Below, piece by piece: positions 1 through 13,600 of a stretch of 64,000 nt of DNA. The stretch spans positions 16,555,988 to 16,619,987 of the forward strand of contig OW203726.1 of assembly GCA_934045075.1 (NCBI GenBank), read 5' to 3'. The stretch's first letter is position 1. The number at the start of each line of letters is the position of its first letter. This DNA comes from Yponomeuta sedellus (lineage: Eukaryota > Arthropoda > Insecta > Lepidoptera > Yponomeutidae). Both the position numbers and the translations under genes were made by a program. The notes under the pieces were generated by a model. That model made no database searches. It was given only the letters and a program-made list of their open reading frames with translations, and was not told the origin of the DNA.

Positions 1-548
1 ATAAAAATACAGTACAAATGGCGGCCTTATTACTAAAAGCAATTTCTTCCAGGCAACCATAGCAAATATTAACCATTTGGTTAATATTTGCGTTAGTTGA
101 AATTACTAAATTATATCATCAACGGTGTTATACGCCTATTAATGGGTGTAAGACTGGACTAGGTTATCATTCAGATACAAATTAAGTAATTTTATAAACT
201 TGGCCTGTTGTTTGTGTCAATTAAATAAATATAATAGTGTTTAAATAATGGTAAGTGGCCGCTCAGGCGTCATATTACCTATGACATAGTTTTTGATAAA
301 GTAATCTCTTAGGGGCGGTTTCTGAATTCAGAATTTCACTAAGTAGGCATATACATAAGTAACATTCTGTCACGCTCTTTTCTGAGAAATTCTAAGAGAC
401 AGCACTGCAGTTAACTATTCACTTAGCGAAATACAGAAACTGGCCCTTTGCTTAATCTGCTATTACGTCCCACAGCAGGGCACAGACCTTCTCTCAGAGA
501 GAATATGGGCTTTATTACCATGCGTGCCCATCGCATCGGCTTAATTAA
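1..548. other. Upstream non-coding DNA with repeat tails
   Basis: No gene is visible. Bases 1-60 resemble a short LINE 3' tail that recurs at 44.80-44.87 kb (shared words GGCGGCCTTATT and TTTCTTCCAGGCAAC). Bases 460-540 match, in reverse, the 3' part of a SINE family also seen at 21.73, 35.1 and 37.2 kb (TCCCACAGCAGGGCAC, TTCTCTCAGAGAGAA). Confidence 0.45.
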
Positions 549-735
549 TCTATATTATAAAAATGAATCGCTGAATGTGTTGGTAAGCGCAGATCTCGAG
601 AGCAGTTGAACCGATTTTGCTAATTCTTTTTTGGAATATTCCTTGAAGTACGAGGTTGGTTCTTACGGAGAGAAAAATAAAAAAAATAATTAGGAATCGA
701 CTGTTAGGCGGTACGAAGTTCGCTGGGTCAGCTAG
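549..735 (+). mobile_element. Non-autonomous Helitron-like element, family H1
   Basis: It starts TC, carries the conserved words ATGAATCGCTGAATGTGTTGG and TTCTTACGGAG, and ends GCTGGGTCAGCTAG followed by T. The end GCTG-GGT-CAGC can fold next to the CTAG terminus. A TC start, a CTRR end, no terminal inverted repeat and insertion at A/T are Helitron hallmarks. Other copies lie at 1776, 1940, 2115, 36419, 45277, 45611 and 47295. There is no coding capacity. Confidence 0.65.
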
Positions 736-741
736 TAATAA

Positions 742-985
742 ATAATAAATAAATATTCATTCACATCACACATCTCGTTAACCCTATACTAAGTACAACT
801 AAATGACTTGTGTTACAGGTGTTAACTCGACGATAGATTTAATACAATAAATACATAGATAACATCCAAGACCCGAGACAAACTAGAAAAGTTCGTTTCC
901 TAGTTTGACCCGGCCGGGGATCGAACCCGAGACCTTCGGTTTTACAGTCAGCGTGCCACACCGCTGCGCCACCGAGGCCGTCACT
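742..985 (-). mobile_element. tRNA-derived SINE, family A
   Basis: Read on the minus strand it has a tRNA-like head with box A (TGGCGCAGCGG) and box B (GGTTCGATCCCC). A body with TCTCGGGTCTTGGATGTTA follows, then a tail ending in TATTTATTTATT. It is full length. Other copies are at 16.2, 22.5 (headless), 47.9 and 49.6 kb. Confidence 0.75.
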
Positions 986-1387
986 GGAAAGACGGCAATA
1001 ACTAAGTCATGGGGTTCTTCAAGATGCTTTCCTTTACAGTTAGCGAATGGCACTACAAATCAACGAATGTACATAACTCGGAAAATCTAAGCCATGTCTT
1101 TTATACGGGTTTTGAGTCCACGGCCTCTCACATGTGACGTATATCTACCAATACGCTACCATTCCTTAATGATGGATTATTACGGGATGGTAGCGTATCG
1201 GCAGAACTTACATTGCTAACTGCAATTTTCTGGAAATTTCCCGTCGCAAATATTAATAATTACATGAGTAATTAAATTTCTGGCCATTTTGCGGATGTTG
1301 AATAATGACAGCGGAATAATAGAGGTGCCGGCGTAATTAAAAGCAATCATCTTGTCAACAGGCCATGTTGTCTTCCCAGACATGACT

Positions 1388-1394
1388 TATAAAA
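1388..1394 (+). promoter_or_regulatory. Candidate TATA box of the odorant receptor gene
   Basis: TATAAAA lies 79 bp before the start codon at 1467, followed by a TCAGAT initiator-like word near 1427. The spacing is somewhat long for a classic TATA-Inr pair, so the assignment is tentative. Confidence 0.35.
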
Positions 1395-1466
1395 GGCGGG
1401 GAACATTCTAGTAATGCCTTTTCCATCAGATTCATCTCTCGGAACAATTACTTTGCCGGACTCAAA

Positions 1467-1649
1467 ATGAAAGTGCAACCGTTTGACTCGTTCAAATACA
1501 TTTTGAGCATACTAGCCCAAACCGGATACATGAAGCCTCTTTCTCAGGAATTAAGTCCATTCAAAGACAGGCTTCATAGAATATTTAGGGCCATTACAAT
1601 ATTTGTGGTGGTCGTTTACGATTTTCAACACATCATTTTTATCTTTCAG
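1467..1649 (+). CDS. Odorant receptor exon 1
   Basis: Encodes residues 1-61, from MKVQPFDSFKY to the first membrane segment (ITIFVVVVYDFQHIIFIFQ). It ends in phase 0 at CAG|GTAAAT. Confidence 0.85.
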
Positions 1650-4600
1650 GTAAATGTTGTACTCGTAGTCTTTCAATAAATAAAACATAAAATATAGCAA
1701 CCTTCACGAAGTTCCATAATGATGTTACACATAGATAGATAGAGAACACTATCTATACTATAAAAAGGAATATCTTCTATAATATAAAAATGAATCGCTG
1801 AATGTGTTGGTAAGCGCAAATCTTGAGAGCAGCTGAACCGATTTCGGTAATTCTTTTTTTAGAATACTCCTTGTAGTACGAGGATGGTTCTTACGGAGAA
1901 TCGACTGTTAGGCGATGCGAAATTCGCTGGGTCACCTAATCTATAATATAAAAATGAATCGCTGAATGTGTTGGTAAGCGCAAATCTCGAGAGCAGCTCA
2001 ACCGATTTCGCTAATATTTTCTTAGAATATTTCTTGAAGTACGAGGATCTTTCTTACGGAGGGAAAAAAAAATAATCGACTGTTAGGCGGTACGAAGTTC
2101 GCTGGGTTAGCTAGTATAATATACAGGGCGTCCCAAATTTATGAGCCATGAAGGGAAAGTACTTTAAATATCGTAGGTAGGGTATATTGCTGAAAGAAGA
2201 CTTTATGTTATTTTTAAAAGTTAGTAATTCTGCATTCAAAGATTTTCTAAAAATTACTTGCCTTGTCTGGGTATCGCACGATTTAAATGTAAAAAAAAAC
2301 ACTCCTACTTTTATGATGCCAATCGAAAGAATGGCCAAAAACTAATAACTCTTCTTAACAAACATAGTAATTTAGAAGAAAGGAACAGCGTGAAATTAAT
2401 AATTTTAATCAAATTAAAAACATACATGAAACTGCCAGTAGTCAATTAAGTAAGTATTTTTTTGTAAATTAATTAATTAAATGCTCAAAATGTGATCCCT
2501 CTTGTCTTACGCAAATCGCCAATCTTTTAATGAATCCGCTGCCTGTAGATTTTCATTTTCAACTTAATTGACTCGGCAGTTTCATGTATGTTTTTAATTT
2601 GATTAAAATGATTAATTTCACGATGTTCCTTTCTTTTAAAATACTATGTTACTTAAGAAAAGTTATTATTTTTTGGCCATTCTTTCGATTGACATCATAA
2701 AAGTAGGAGTGGTTTCTTTTCATTTAAGTCGGTTCGATTCCCAGACAAGGCAAGTAATTTTTAGAAAATCTTTGAATGCAGAATTACCAACTTTTAAAAA
2801 TAACATAAAGTCTTCTTTCAGCAATATACCCTATCTACGATATTTAAAGTACTTTCCCTTCATGGCTCATAACTTTGAGACGCCCTGTATAAATCGCTGA
2901 ATGTGTTGGTAAGCGCAAATCTCGAGAGCAGCTGAACCGATTTCGCTAATTCTTTTTTTTAGAATATTCCTTGAAGTACGAAGGTGGTTCTTACGGAGAG
3001 AAAAATAAAAAAAGTTAAGAATCGACTGTTAGGCGGTACGAAGTTCGCTGGGTCAGCTAGTTGTACATAAAAATGGAAATTACACAGATATTTCTTAACT
3101 TAAGAATAGATTTAGTCAAGACAAAAACTTTTGCACTCTGTATAATAGGGTTTCATTTCTCAAAATGAAAAACGGAACCCTTATAGGATCATTTTCTTAT
3201 CCGTTGGTTTATCTGTCAAGATCTTTTTTGAACAACGGATAGTTGGATTATGTTGAAATTTATGTGCGACCTCGGGCTAAGTAGCACCTCCAATAGAAAA
3301 AAATATTTTTCATTTCTTACACTCGGAAAGTAGTGTAGTGATCTGATTATTGGGTGGAATTTGCTGCTTCCCTCCAAGAGGGAAAAACTCAAACAAATTA
3401 CTTCCCACCTAAGGGCCGGAATGAACTTTAAAAATAGAACTATAGTGCGTTCACATTAACTTGACGCGTGAGAGAATTGGTAACAAGGACATAACATGTG
3501 AATTCGCTTTTGGACCTAATCGGAAGATGGTTAGACAAGCCCTCAATCCTTTTATTTTCCCCAAGTAATGGGAATGATTTCTTATTTAACATGGTAACAG
3601 TAAACATCTCAGTGCTACCAATTTGTCTCACGCGTCAAGTTAATGTGAACGCACTGTAAAACTCTTCATAGCTGACAGTAAAGTGCGTTCACGTTAACTT
3701 GACGCGTGAGATAATTGGTAACACTGAGATGTTTACTGTTACCATGTTAAATAAGAAATCATTCCCATCTTCCGATTAGGTCCAAAAGCTAATTCACATG
3801 TTATGTCCTTGTTACCAATTCTCTCACGCGTCAAGTTAATGTGAACGCACTGTATGTAATAAATAGGCTTTAAAAAAACTAATTTAAAAAAATGCTGCCG
3901 CCATGTGAGCTTCTAAGCAGCCTGTGTGAACTTATCGCAAACTTCTTTGAGCGGAATAAGCCGCACCAATTACGCGGTGAGTTCCGTATTTAAAATTTAA
4001 AAAGTCGACATAAATTGGCGGGTACTAATCTGTTATAGTATCTGTGACGAAAATCAAAAAATAGGTAATAATCTTTTATGCTAAGATTTGAATATTAAAT
4101 ACTAAATACCTCGGGAATTAATTCTTTCTACTTTCGTTTAACAATCTACAATTACATCTCTCATATTCGGTAAGTAAGTTCTTATTAACTCCAAACAGGT
4201 CTTGTAGGTGACTAATTAGCTCTCTAGGGTAAAAATGTAGCTAAAAAAGCCCTAGGGCGGTAAGTAAATAAAAAAAACACTTCTTTCTTTCAAAAAGTTT
4301 GCGTACATCTAACCGTCATACTGGTAATAGACATCATGCATTCAGCCCAATGACCAAAGAGGTCGCTTTGCTATTCAGCCTTGTATTCGTGTAAGTATAA
4401 TAGTCATCATTTTTAAATACCGAACGGCGAAGCTCAATTTCGTGATTGAAAAAAAAATTAAATGTTTTTTACTTGATTCTTTTTAATGAAAAAAGGCGGG
4501 AATAGAAAACTTTTACTTTAAATATAGTTAAATGTTTTATTCTTCTAATGCCGGTTTTTTTTCTGCTTGCCTCACAATCGAGATGTAAAGTATTTAGCAC

Positions 4601-7600
4601 AGACGAACTATAGGCGGGCTGCAATTGATGCCTTACAGCCCTTGGCTACTACTATTATTCTACTATTATCGTAGTATCTACTATTATTATTATCGTTTTT
4701 TATAATAGGTTTTTGCAAAAAGTGAACATTACAAATTTTAATAACTGTGATAGCTACAAATGGTTTTAAAAGTTCTACTTATTAATATTTATAAAAACAC
4801 GACTCCTCTAAGATACGATCATGGGTAGATCAAATACTTACCTCTAAATCTTTCTTTTTCGATATCAACCTGTGGCGAGCACATGTCAACTCTGCGCGCG
4901 CACTACAAACTCCAACATTCCTGCATCGCGCAATCAAAGTGTTTCAATGACATGACATAAATATAACGTCCGACTAACAATAGTTGGACCGGCCGTCCCC
5001 AGGCATACGATCTTCCCGGCGGGAAATTTCCTTTATAATGGAAGAGCACGATCACCCGCTCTTCCCTATAAACCCTTGTATGTCCCCACTGCTGGGGCAC
5101 GGGTCTCTTTTTGCATGGCAGGAAGGTTAGGCCATACTCCACCACGAGGGCCAAGTCCGGGTTAAGAGAAGATTGTGAGAAAGTAGCGGGCTTTATTGTC
5201 AGAAGTAGTCAAGCCGCCCGTAAGGCCTCTGACATGGCTTAAGTATTTCTTTTTAGCACAGACTATTTCGAATTGTGTTTTTCACATAAATAATATAGCT
5301 AGGTTCTAGGCTTCGCAATTGTTCAGTTTTTATTTATACGAGTAATAAAGTGTTCCCTACTCAACTCTACTTAAAATTCACTTTTGTACAGGTATTCCCC
5401 GATATGGATAAGATAGCCGAAAGTCTGTTCACCCTAATAGTGACGATCAATGTGACGATAAAGTTGATCACTCTTTACGTCAACACTGCACGTTTTGAAG
5501 ACCTCCGAGATGTGATCAATGGTACGAATTTCTATCTATCTTGACATAAGATAAACTCTTTATTTTTATACTTTATTGTACACGAAACATTACATAAGAA
5601 ATAGCATGTCCAAAGGCGAGCTTATCTCTGTAAGAGATTCCTTCCAGCAAACCTTGGAGAGTCGGAGCAGCAGTAAACAACGGGTCTATATACGTGAACA
5701 AAATAAAATACATACACTGCAAAAACCCTTAACAATAACCTAAGCAGAAATAATACACTACATAGACTTAATACCTATAAATAAATAAACAAAATACATA
5801 GGAAATAATAAATATATAGCTCAAAGGTATGATAAAGAGAGAGAAAATGGGAAAAGACCACGGGAAAAAAATTACCTCTTGGTCCACCCGGGTCGAATTA
5901 AATACACAGTTTCACTATAGTATTTGTTTTGTTTTTGGTCGGTAGTACGTAGGCTTCTCAATCGGGAAGTCATGGGTTCAAACACCGGCATGTAGCAATA
6001 ACTGTGTTGTCTAAGTCACGTATATCTGTGAAGTTATAGGAGCAATAACACTCTTCTTCTTCTTCAGGCTATATTATGTAGTCCACTGCTGGACATAGCC
6101 CTCTCCTAATGAGCGCCATTGCGCCCTGTCTGTAGCTTGCCGTATCCAGCATCTGCCTGCAGTTTTTCGCAGATCGTCATCCCACCTGGTCGGAGGGCGT
6201 CCTACACTACGTTTGCCGAGTCGCGGTCTCCACTTAAGAACACGCTTACTCCAACGGTTGTCGGTTCTTCCCGAGATATGGCCAGCCCACTGCCACTTCA
6301 GCTCGCTAATTCTCTGAGCTATGTCGATAACTTTCGTTCTCTGTCGGATGCACTCGTTACGAATCCTATCCTTCAGAGAAACTCCGAGCATAGCTCTCTC
6401 CGCTTAACACACTTACGTTATCTGACTTCGTAATAAGGCCTTGGATATACAGTGAGACGTATATAGACTGATATTTCACTTACTGTACTTAATGCTACGT
6501 TTAAAAATCTATTTAGAGGCTAAAAATTTCACCCATGCCGGGATTCGAACCCGCAACCTCTGGCTATCCGTACCAGCGCTCTACCAATTGAGCCAATGGG
6601 CGACTCACGGCATCAGTGAAATTTCGAACCTCTTTACAATATTCTCCGTATTACGTACAGGCATCGACATCTGACTTAAGCAAATTGCATTACTTAAAGC
6701 CCCGACCACCTACTTTGCAGTTAGGTTTTAACATTTAATTTAATGCTACGTACTAACGTAGGTATAATACAAAAGCACGACGTATCTACATATTTCGGAC
6801 GTTATTTCTTTCAGGTCCATTCTTCGAAGCAAGGAATAAGAAGGACGAAGAGATCATACTGGAGAACACTCGCCTTTTAGACCGTATTACCAAGATAATA
6901 AGGAACGCAGTAGTGACGTGCATCTTTTTCTGGTTCATAGCGCCTTTCATTAATAGGATGAAGAATGCGAGCGTAGTTGTGCCTGGCTATTTCCCGTTTA
7001 GCCAACACAAGTTTATTGGGTAAGTTATATCAAGCGATGGTAACCCAGTGGGTAGACTTGGAAGCGAGAGCCTCAGGTTCAATTCCCAGTGCGGGCTTGT
7101 ACGTTTTTTTTATAAACCTATTTAGAGCCTAATAATTCCACCTATGCCAGGACTCGAACCCGCGACCTCTGGCTAAACGTGCCAGTGCTCTCCCAACTGA
7201 GCTAATGGGCGACTTATCGGTATCAGTGAAGTTTCGAACCTCTTTACAATACTCTCTGTATTACGTACAGGCAGCAACATCTGGCGGAAGTAATTTGCAT
7301 CACTTGCAGCCCCGAGTTTCTTCTTTGCAGTTAGGTTGTACATCGGAATGATATCGCTGTACCCACATGATTATATTCTTTTTAATGCAGCAACCCGTGC
7401 TAAGAACAATTTTAAAAACCTATTCAGAGGCTATAAATTCCACCCATGCCGCGACTCGAACCCGCGACCTCTGGCTAGCCCCAGCTGTCGACTGTTCTCC
7501 CACAGCACTCAACCGTACGTAACGTGACAATAATGGTCCATTCCCAAACAAAAACAAACTTTTGGCCCTTTGCACTGGTTAATAATTATAACACGATAGC

Positions 7601-10600
7601 TCTATTCATTCTTGGAACAAGTAAAAGTTTAAAAACCGTAACCCGAGTACTAATAAATGGCTAGTATTATTCAAAATTACTGAAATAAAGTAAAATTGCT
7701 TTTATGTAGTTTGGAATAATTTTATGTACTCGTAGTAGTGTATTTATGAATGTCGAATTTGCTCCTTTATTCCCACTAGAAACGTTAGCTATTTTTTTTT
7801 TATATTTACCGTTGTTTTATATGACATCCGTAACATACATAAATTTTGTTCGTATAAAATGAAGCGTGAGACTATGAAACTTTGACGATAGGTAGTCAGT
7901 TAGACCTGAGATTTCCGCACTTAGCCTCATAGTTGGGCCATTAGACGTAGCAAGCGCTAAGGTACGCTAACACCTCAGACACTAGGGTTTCCTTACGATG
8001 TTTTCATTCACCGTTAGCGAGTAGTATTGCTACTATAATTTCACAATGTACATAACTTAGAAGAAAAAGTCATTGGTACATGCCGGGGTTTGAACCCACG
8101 ACCTCCCGATTAAGAAGCCGGCGTTCTACACCGCTCCGCTACCACCGCTCTTCAAAAAACTTTGACAATAATCAATAATTAATTAAATGAAAACTTCTCT
8201 CTAAATTGTTACGGTGCTATGATAGAGCATCCCTAAATACGGCCATAAATGAAAAAAAAACTGCAAAGAACATAAAAAAGAGTAGAAGTCGTAAAAGGGC
8301 GGTGTCCGCATGCCTCACATTAGCAATGTATTGCCTATGGGTAGTCTGACAGTTTTTCTTACCTCAGTGGTCGTTTGCTTCCAGTAAACCAAAAAATCGT
8401 GAAAACTCTACTAAAATGCCTTAGAGCGTTTTCACATTATCCGATCCGATATCAGTGTCGGACGAGGTTAGCCGACATCTGATAGCCGACACCATGTGCT
8501 ATTTTCACATATTTCCGACAAAATCGCTCCGATACGGCCATTTGCTCGATAGCTTAGTGCGGACAGGTCATTATGGCAGACTATAATAGAAAACTTTATT
8601 TGCTGTATCTATTATATTTGAGGCCCAAAAAAAGATCTGTCCACAGATAGTATTGGATACATTGTGGAAGCTAGATATTCAGAGGGAGCATTTTATACTC
8701 TTTCTAGCAAACTACAAAACGCACCTAGAAAGTTTTTTAATTACTTTCGTATGAGTGAATCCACATTCAATTATTTGCTAATTGATCTCACAAACCGTAT
8801 CAAGAAACAAGGCACACATTTTCGAATGGCTGTGTGGCCTAAAGAAATGGCCGTATAGCGCACATACAAACAGTATCGTCCGACGGCTCAATGGCGTCCG
8901 ATGGTGCCGCCAGCATATCGGTGACCGCGATATCGGATCGGAATCTGAAAACGCTCTTATTGCGCTGTGTTAGCAGAAGTGATTTGAATTTAAAATTCGA
9001 ATAATTTCTTGTAATGTTCCAATCACCAAAGAGATGAATCACAAAGATTGTGCGAAGAAGTAGTTGGCTGTATGATAAAGAAAACACACTCGATCTTAAT
9101 TAAAAAAAAGTTTGTGTGAAAAATTAAATACGCGCGAAATGGATTCCTCCGTCCGGCATTGTTCGAAATTTTTACTAAGTATGTACCTTTTCAAATTCGG
9201 ATTTTACATATATATAAATTAATATTTTATTTATACAAAATAGTATTAGTGAAAATAAAAGTATTCTATTAGCTCCAGAGAACATAATATCGGACGCTAA
9301 AAATGTGGTGCGTGCTCCCTTAGTATACAATCCACTATTTGTGTCACAAAACGCTACGGCCGCCAGTGTGAAATTTAATGGCATGTTTTTGACAAATCTA
9401 ACCGTTTTATCGACTCTCATCGTTTTCAGTTTCACCTTTGCCACAATCTACAACTGTTTAGTGATGTTCTGGGTGGGCTATGGCCACATGACATGCAACT
9501 GCTTCATCGCAGCTCTGTACTCCCAAGCCTACGTCCAACTGAGGATCATCAGATACAATCTGGAGCACATAGTCGATGACGAAAATCAGGAAGTCAATGG
9601 TGGAATCGGGTATAAGGATCACGTGAATCCAGATATACAGCTGCGTTTTATCCACTGCGTAGAGAGATTTTCAAAGGTCGTTTGGTAAGATTTTTAATAC
9701 CCAGTAGATTCATCAGCAAATGGGGCTTATAGTTGTTGCGGAGAAATACTTGATTTACGTTTTCAGGTACTTCAAAGAAGTTCAATCTATACTGAGCAAA
9801 GTCGTACTGATTCAGTTTTTAGTGTCAGCTGGAATTATTTGTATGGTGATCTTCAAAATAAGCACCGTAAGTTATTCTCATGCACCATTCATTATTCTCG
9901 AAAACATGCGTTCATTCCTCATTTACGTTACAAGCGAATTCGCAACGAAAATATGTAGTTTGAACTGCTGGCAAGTGGTAGGTAAACCATAGACTCTGGC
10001 TACCCTTCCTTAATACAGGCATGAGTTTTTTATATTATCTGCCGTTATCTGTACTGCAACCACCTCATTCAGATATTGCGATATTAGTATTTTTTTAATA
10101 GGTATTTTTTATGGGCATTAACCCCCAATGATGGTAAAAGACAGGGCGCTATGGCCATCATTAGGGGAGGGCTATGTCCAGCAGTGGACTACATAATATA
10201 GCCTGAAGAAGAAGAAGAAGAAGAAGGTATTTTTTTTAAGATCTTATCGATTTCCTAGCCTAACTATAAAGTGTCAATAAAAGACTATTCACTTATTGAC
10301 ACTTTAAGTAAAACTTAACAATTCCTAGGATAAGTTCCAATATATATATTCCAGAATTGACATTATTTGTTTCAGCTACCTATTTTAGGCTTGGATTTCT
10401 TATACTCAGCCATTTACTTGAGTTGCTTGTTGGTAGAGTTGTTTATTTATTGCTACTTTGGTTCCTTACTGAATAACGAGGTAAGCATAGTCATGGTGAC
10501 ATTTCCCATACATGGATGTAGAGTTTATAAACACTGTTTATTATGAAACTATACACTATAAGTAGCTAGGAACAAATGTATTGTTGTAAGGGTAAAGTAG

Positions 10601-13600
10601 GAGTATGACACAATCCAAAATAAATTTAGAGTGAGGGTGTGGAGTGGGGAGTAAAAAAGAAATACTTAACAAAAATGGTTACGCATATCATAGCATTTCT
10701 TATTTTGACATAAATAATATTTTGTTCGTATAAACGTTTGACTGCATTATATTATATAAGAATATTCTATCTATCTATATTACTCCCTATTGGCACAATT
10801 CGAAAAAACAAAATGTAAAAGGAGAATTATATTGTAACAGAATAACTTAGCATTTCATTGTAAATACGAATAAAATATCAGGCGTTTCATACACAAGTTA
10901 CCACCTTCGCGGCGGTATTGCAGCAGTAGAACGCCGTAACTCACATTGGTGAGGTCGTGGGTGCGATTCCCGGTATGTATCTATAACAATGATTTTAAAG
11001 TTTTCGTATATTAATGAAGCCATACCACTCACTAAAGGCACTAGTACGTAACAAGCTCTGAGGGCACTACATGCCTTCAGAGCTTGTTACGTACAATGGA
11101 CAATTATGGGGCTAAGTGCGGAAATCTCAGGTGTAACTAGAACTACAACTATTCAGCAAATAAAAAGTAAAAAAAGAAAGCAATTGTAAGGCAATAACTC
11201 AGCATTTATTTTTTGTATGCACGAAAGAAATATTAGGTGTTGCATAAAAAACAATTCCACATGTAACTGCGATAGGTTTTTCACGATACTGGAGTTTTCC
11301 CCAAGGTAAAAATTTCTCACACTGGCGAGTGAATCACACTCCCATTTTTGGATGTACGTATAGGATTTATGTTATACCCCGTACGTAACTACGTTGGTCT
11401 ATCCTGCTTAGTAGTTTGTGCTCCGCAGTCGAACTGTCGAATTGGGCATTGGACGCGATTAGCGGGGGACCGGTGAGGTTGCTGGCGTGCCAAACAGTGG
11501 GCCTGTTTTATTGGCTGAACTGTTAGATAGATAGATAGTAGATAGAATTCAAATTAAGAATTGCGTTACTTTTTTAAAAACCTATTTAGAGGCTAAAAAT
11601 TCCACCCATGCCGGGACTCGAACCCGCGACCTCTGGCTAACTGTGCCAGCGCTCTCCCATCTGAGCTAATGGGCGACCACCGGCATCAATGAAATTTCAA
11701 TACTCTCCGTATTACGTACAGGCAGCGAGATCTGGCTGAAGTAATTTCCATCACTTGCAGCCCTGAGTACCTACTTTGCAGTTAGGTTTTACATCTTTAC
11801 TTTTTTAATAGTTTTCTTTTTGCAGAGTAACTTTGTCAACGAGTCGATGTACCTAAGCAACTGGGTGTCGCTGTCGCCCAAATTCCGTCGCCTGATGCTG
11901 ATCGCTATGCTACGTTGGGGCCGACCGATGGAGCCAATGGCTGCTGGCCTAATTCCGCTCTCGGTCTCTTCTTTTATCACGGTACAAGAACGGTTAACAA
12001 GTAGAAGAATTTCTTTAACAATTTTCTTCTTTTGAAATGATAGAATCGTGTGAAAATTTATGGATAAGTGAACGAACGAACGAAGGAGCGAGCGGGCGAA
12101 GGAAAGAATAAACGACTGTATTTATGGTTCTAGAACATGGGGCCAATAGCTGCTGGCTTAATAATCAATAATCTTAATCAGTGTCGCAGGCCCAGCCTGC
12201 AGCAAATGCTGAGTCAGCTACCTGTTTGTGGCTGCGGAGATACAATGCCCTTCTAAATTGTAAATGTTTGTTTTATATCCTATTCTTTGTTTTATAGTAT
12301 TTTTCTTTGTTCTTTCTTTTCTTATTTGTCTGTATTATTTTAATATCGTGTTACATTGTGTTATGTGTATTGTATCTTCAAATAAATGTCTCTGTCTCTC
12401 TCTCTCTTTCTCTCTAATACTACTCTCGGTTTCTTCATTTATCGCGGTATAAGATCGATTTACAAGAAGAAGATATTTCTTTAACTTCTTATTCTGTCCA
12501 GGTGATTGAGTTGCGTGGAAGTTACCTACTACTCGAATGAATAAAACAACGGACGAACGAGTGAGCGAGCGAACGAATGAACGAACGAAAGAATGAATGA
12601 ATGAATTTTACTGTGTACGAACTTGGATTACATAATAGCGGTTGTGGATGCTTATTCAATATTTATTCAACGGTTGCCTATAATTATAATACTTAGATCA
12701 CCAGGTTCTCTATTTTTAGACGTTTGGTTACTTGACATAGGATTTACCTATACAACTATTTGCAACTATTTGCAACAACCTATACAATTCAAATTCAAAT
12801 TCAAATAATTTTATTTCAATGTAAAGAATTTACATTCTATTTGCTGAATGTCAATGTACAATGTAAAGTGTAAGCCGCCGCCTTCGGGCCGTATTGTAGT
12901 GGAGAAAAAGGCAGCGGAAAAAAAAAAACTCCACTCTGACCATCTTTTCTCAAATCATCTTAAAACCAAATACATCAGTTGCCATATGTAAACCTAATAA
13001 GATTTCATGACTGCCATTAACAACCCCAAATGCCAAAGCATTAGTCAAATGTCTCACAATAATAGGGGAAAACATAAGTGCTGCGGCCAGACACACGAAC
13101 AGCACTCGTTCACGAGCATAACGCAGTGCTCAGCCATCATCAGTCTCAACCATTTTGGAGGGAGATAGATGACCCGAACACCACGCTACCATTCGAATGA
13201 CCTTTAGCAAACTTGCAGTTAAGTTTTTGTCAATTATATAAGGTATCATATAGTTATTAATATGCAATCACGTCGTCTGTACACACTTGTATTATAAAAT
13301 ATATGTTATACTTAGTTATACTTAACAATAAAATCGCGGTGGAATTGGTTTACTACCACGGATTAGGATCGTTTATATAGTCGTCTATTCTTTAATATGC
13401 CTTTTTACATAGCGAATTTTTAATGAAAGTTTTAAATTTATTTTCAGACAAGCATAGAACACGTTCTGGAATTTTGTTGTAAAAACGAACGCAGTAACCT
13501 ACAAATGATGTGCCTACCTTGGCTAATCGGGATTTAGTACAAGCAACCTTGTTTCTATTCCTTGTGTTTACGTTATGAACGTCCCTATTTAATTTAAACA

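Larger units (their letters stand above)
2115..3060 (+). mobile_element. Helitron-like H1 copy, third in tandem, interrupted
   Basis: The 5' stub (2115-2123) and the main body (2888-3060, ending GGGTCAGCTAG) are separated by the foldback element 2124-2887. The order of insertion is therefore Helitron first, foldback element second. Confidence 0.6.

Noticed and set aside
6541..6600. A genuine tRNA gene in the family B repeats
   Set aside because: The cloverleaf is embedded in a repeat present in many copies with conserved flanks on both sides, and the anticodon-loop T33 is missing. It is repeat-derived.
9305..9429. Upstream extension of odorant receptor exon 4
   Set aside because: The frame is open from 9305, but the acceptor at 9430 is the one that restores phase and gives normal receptor length.
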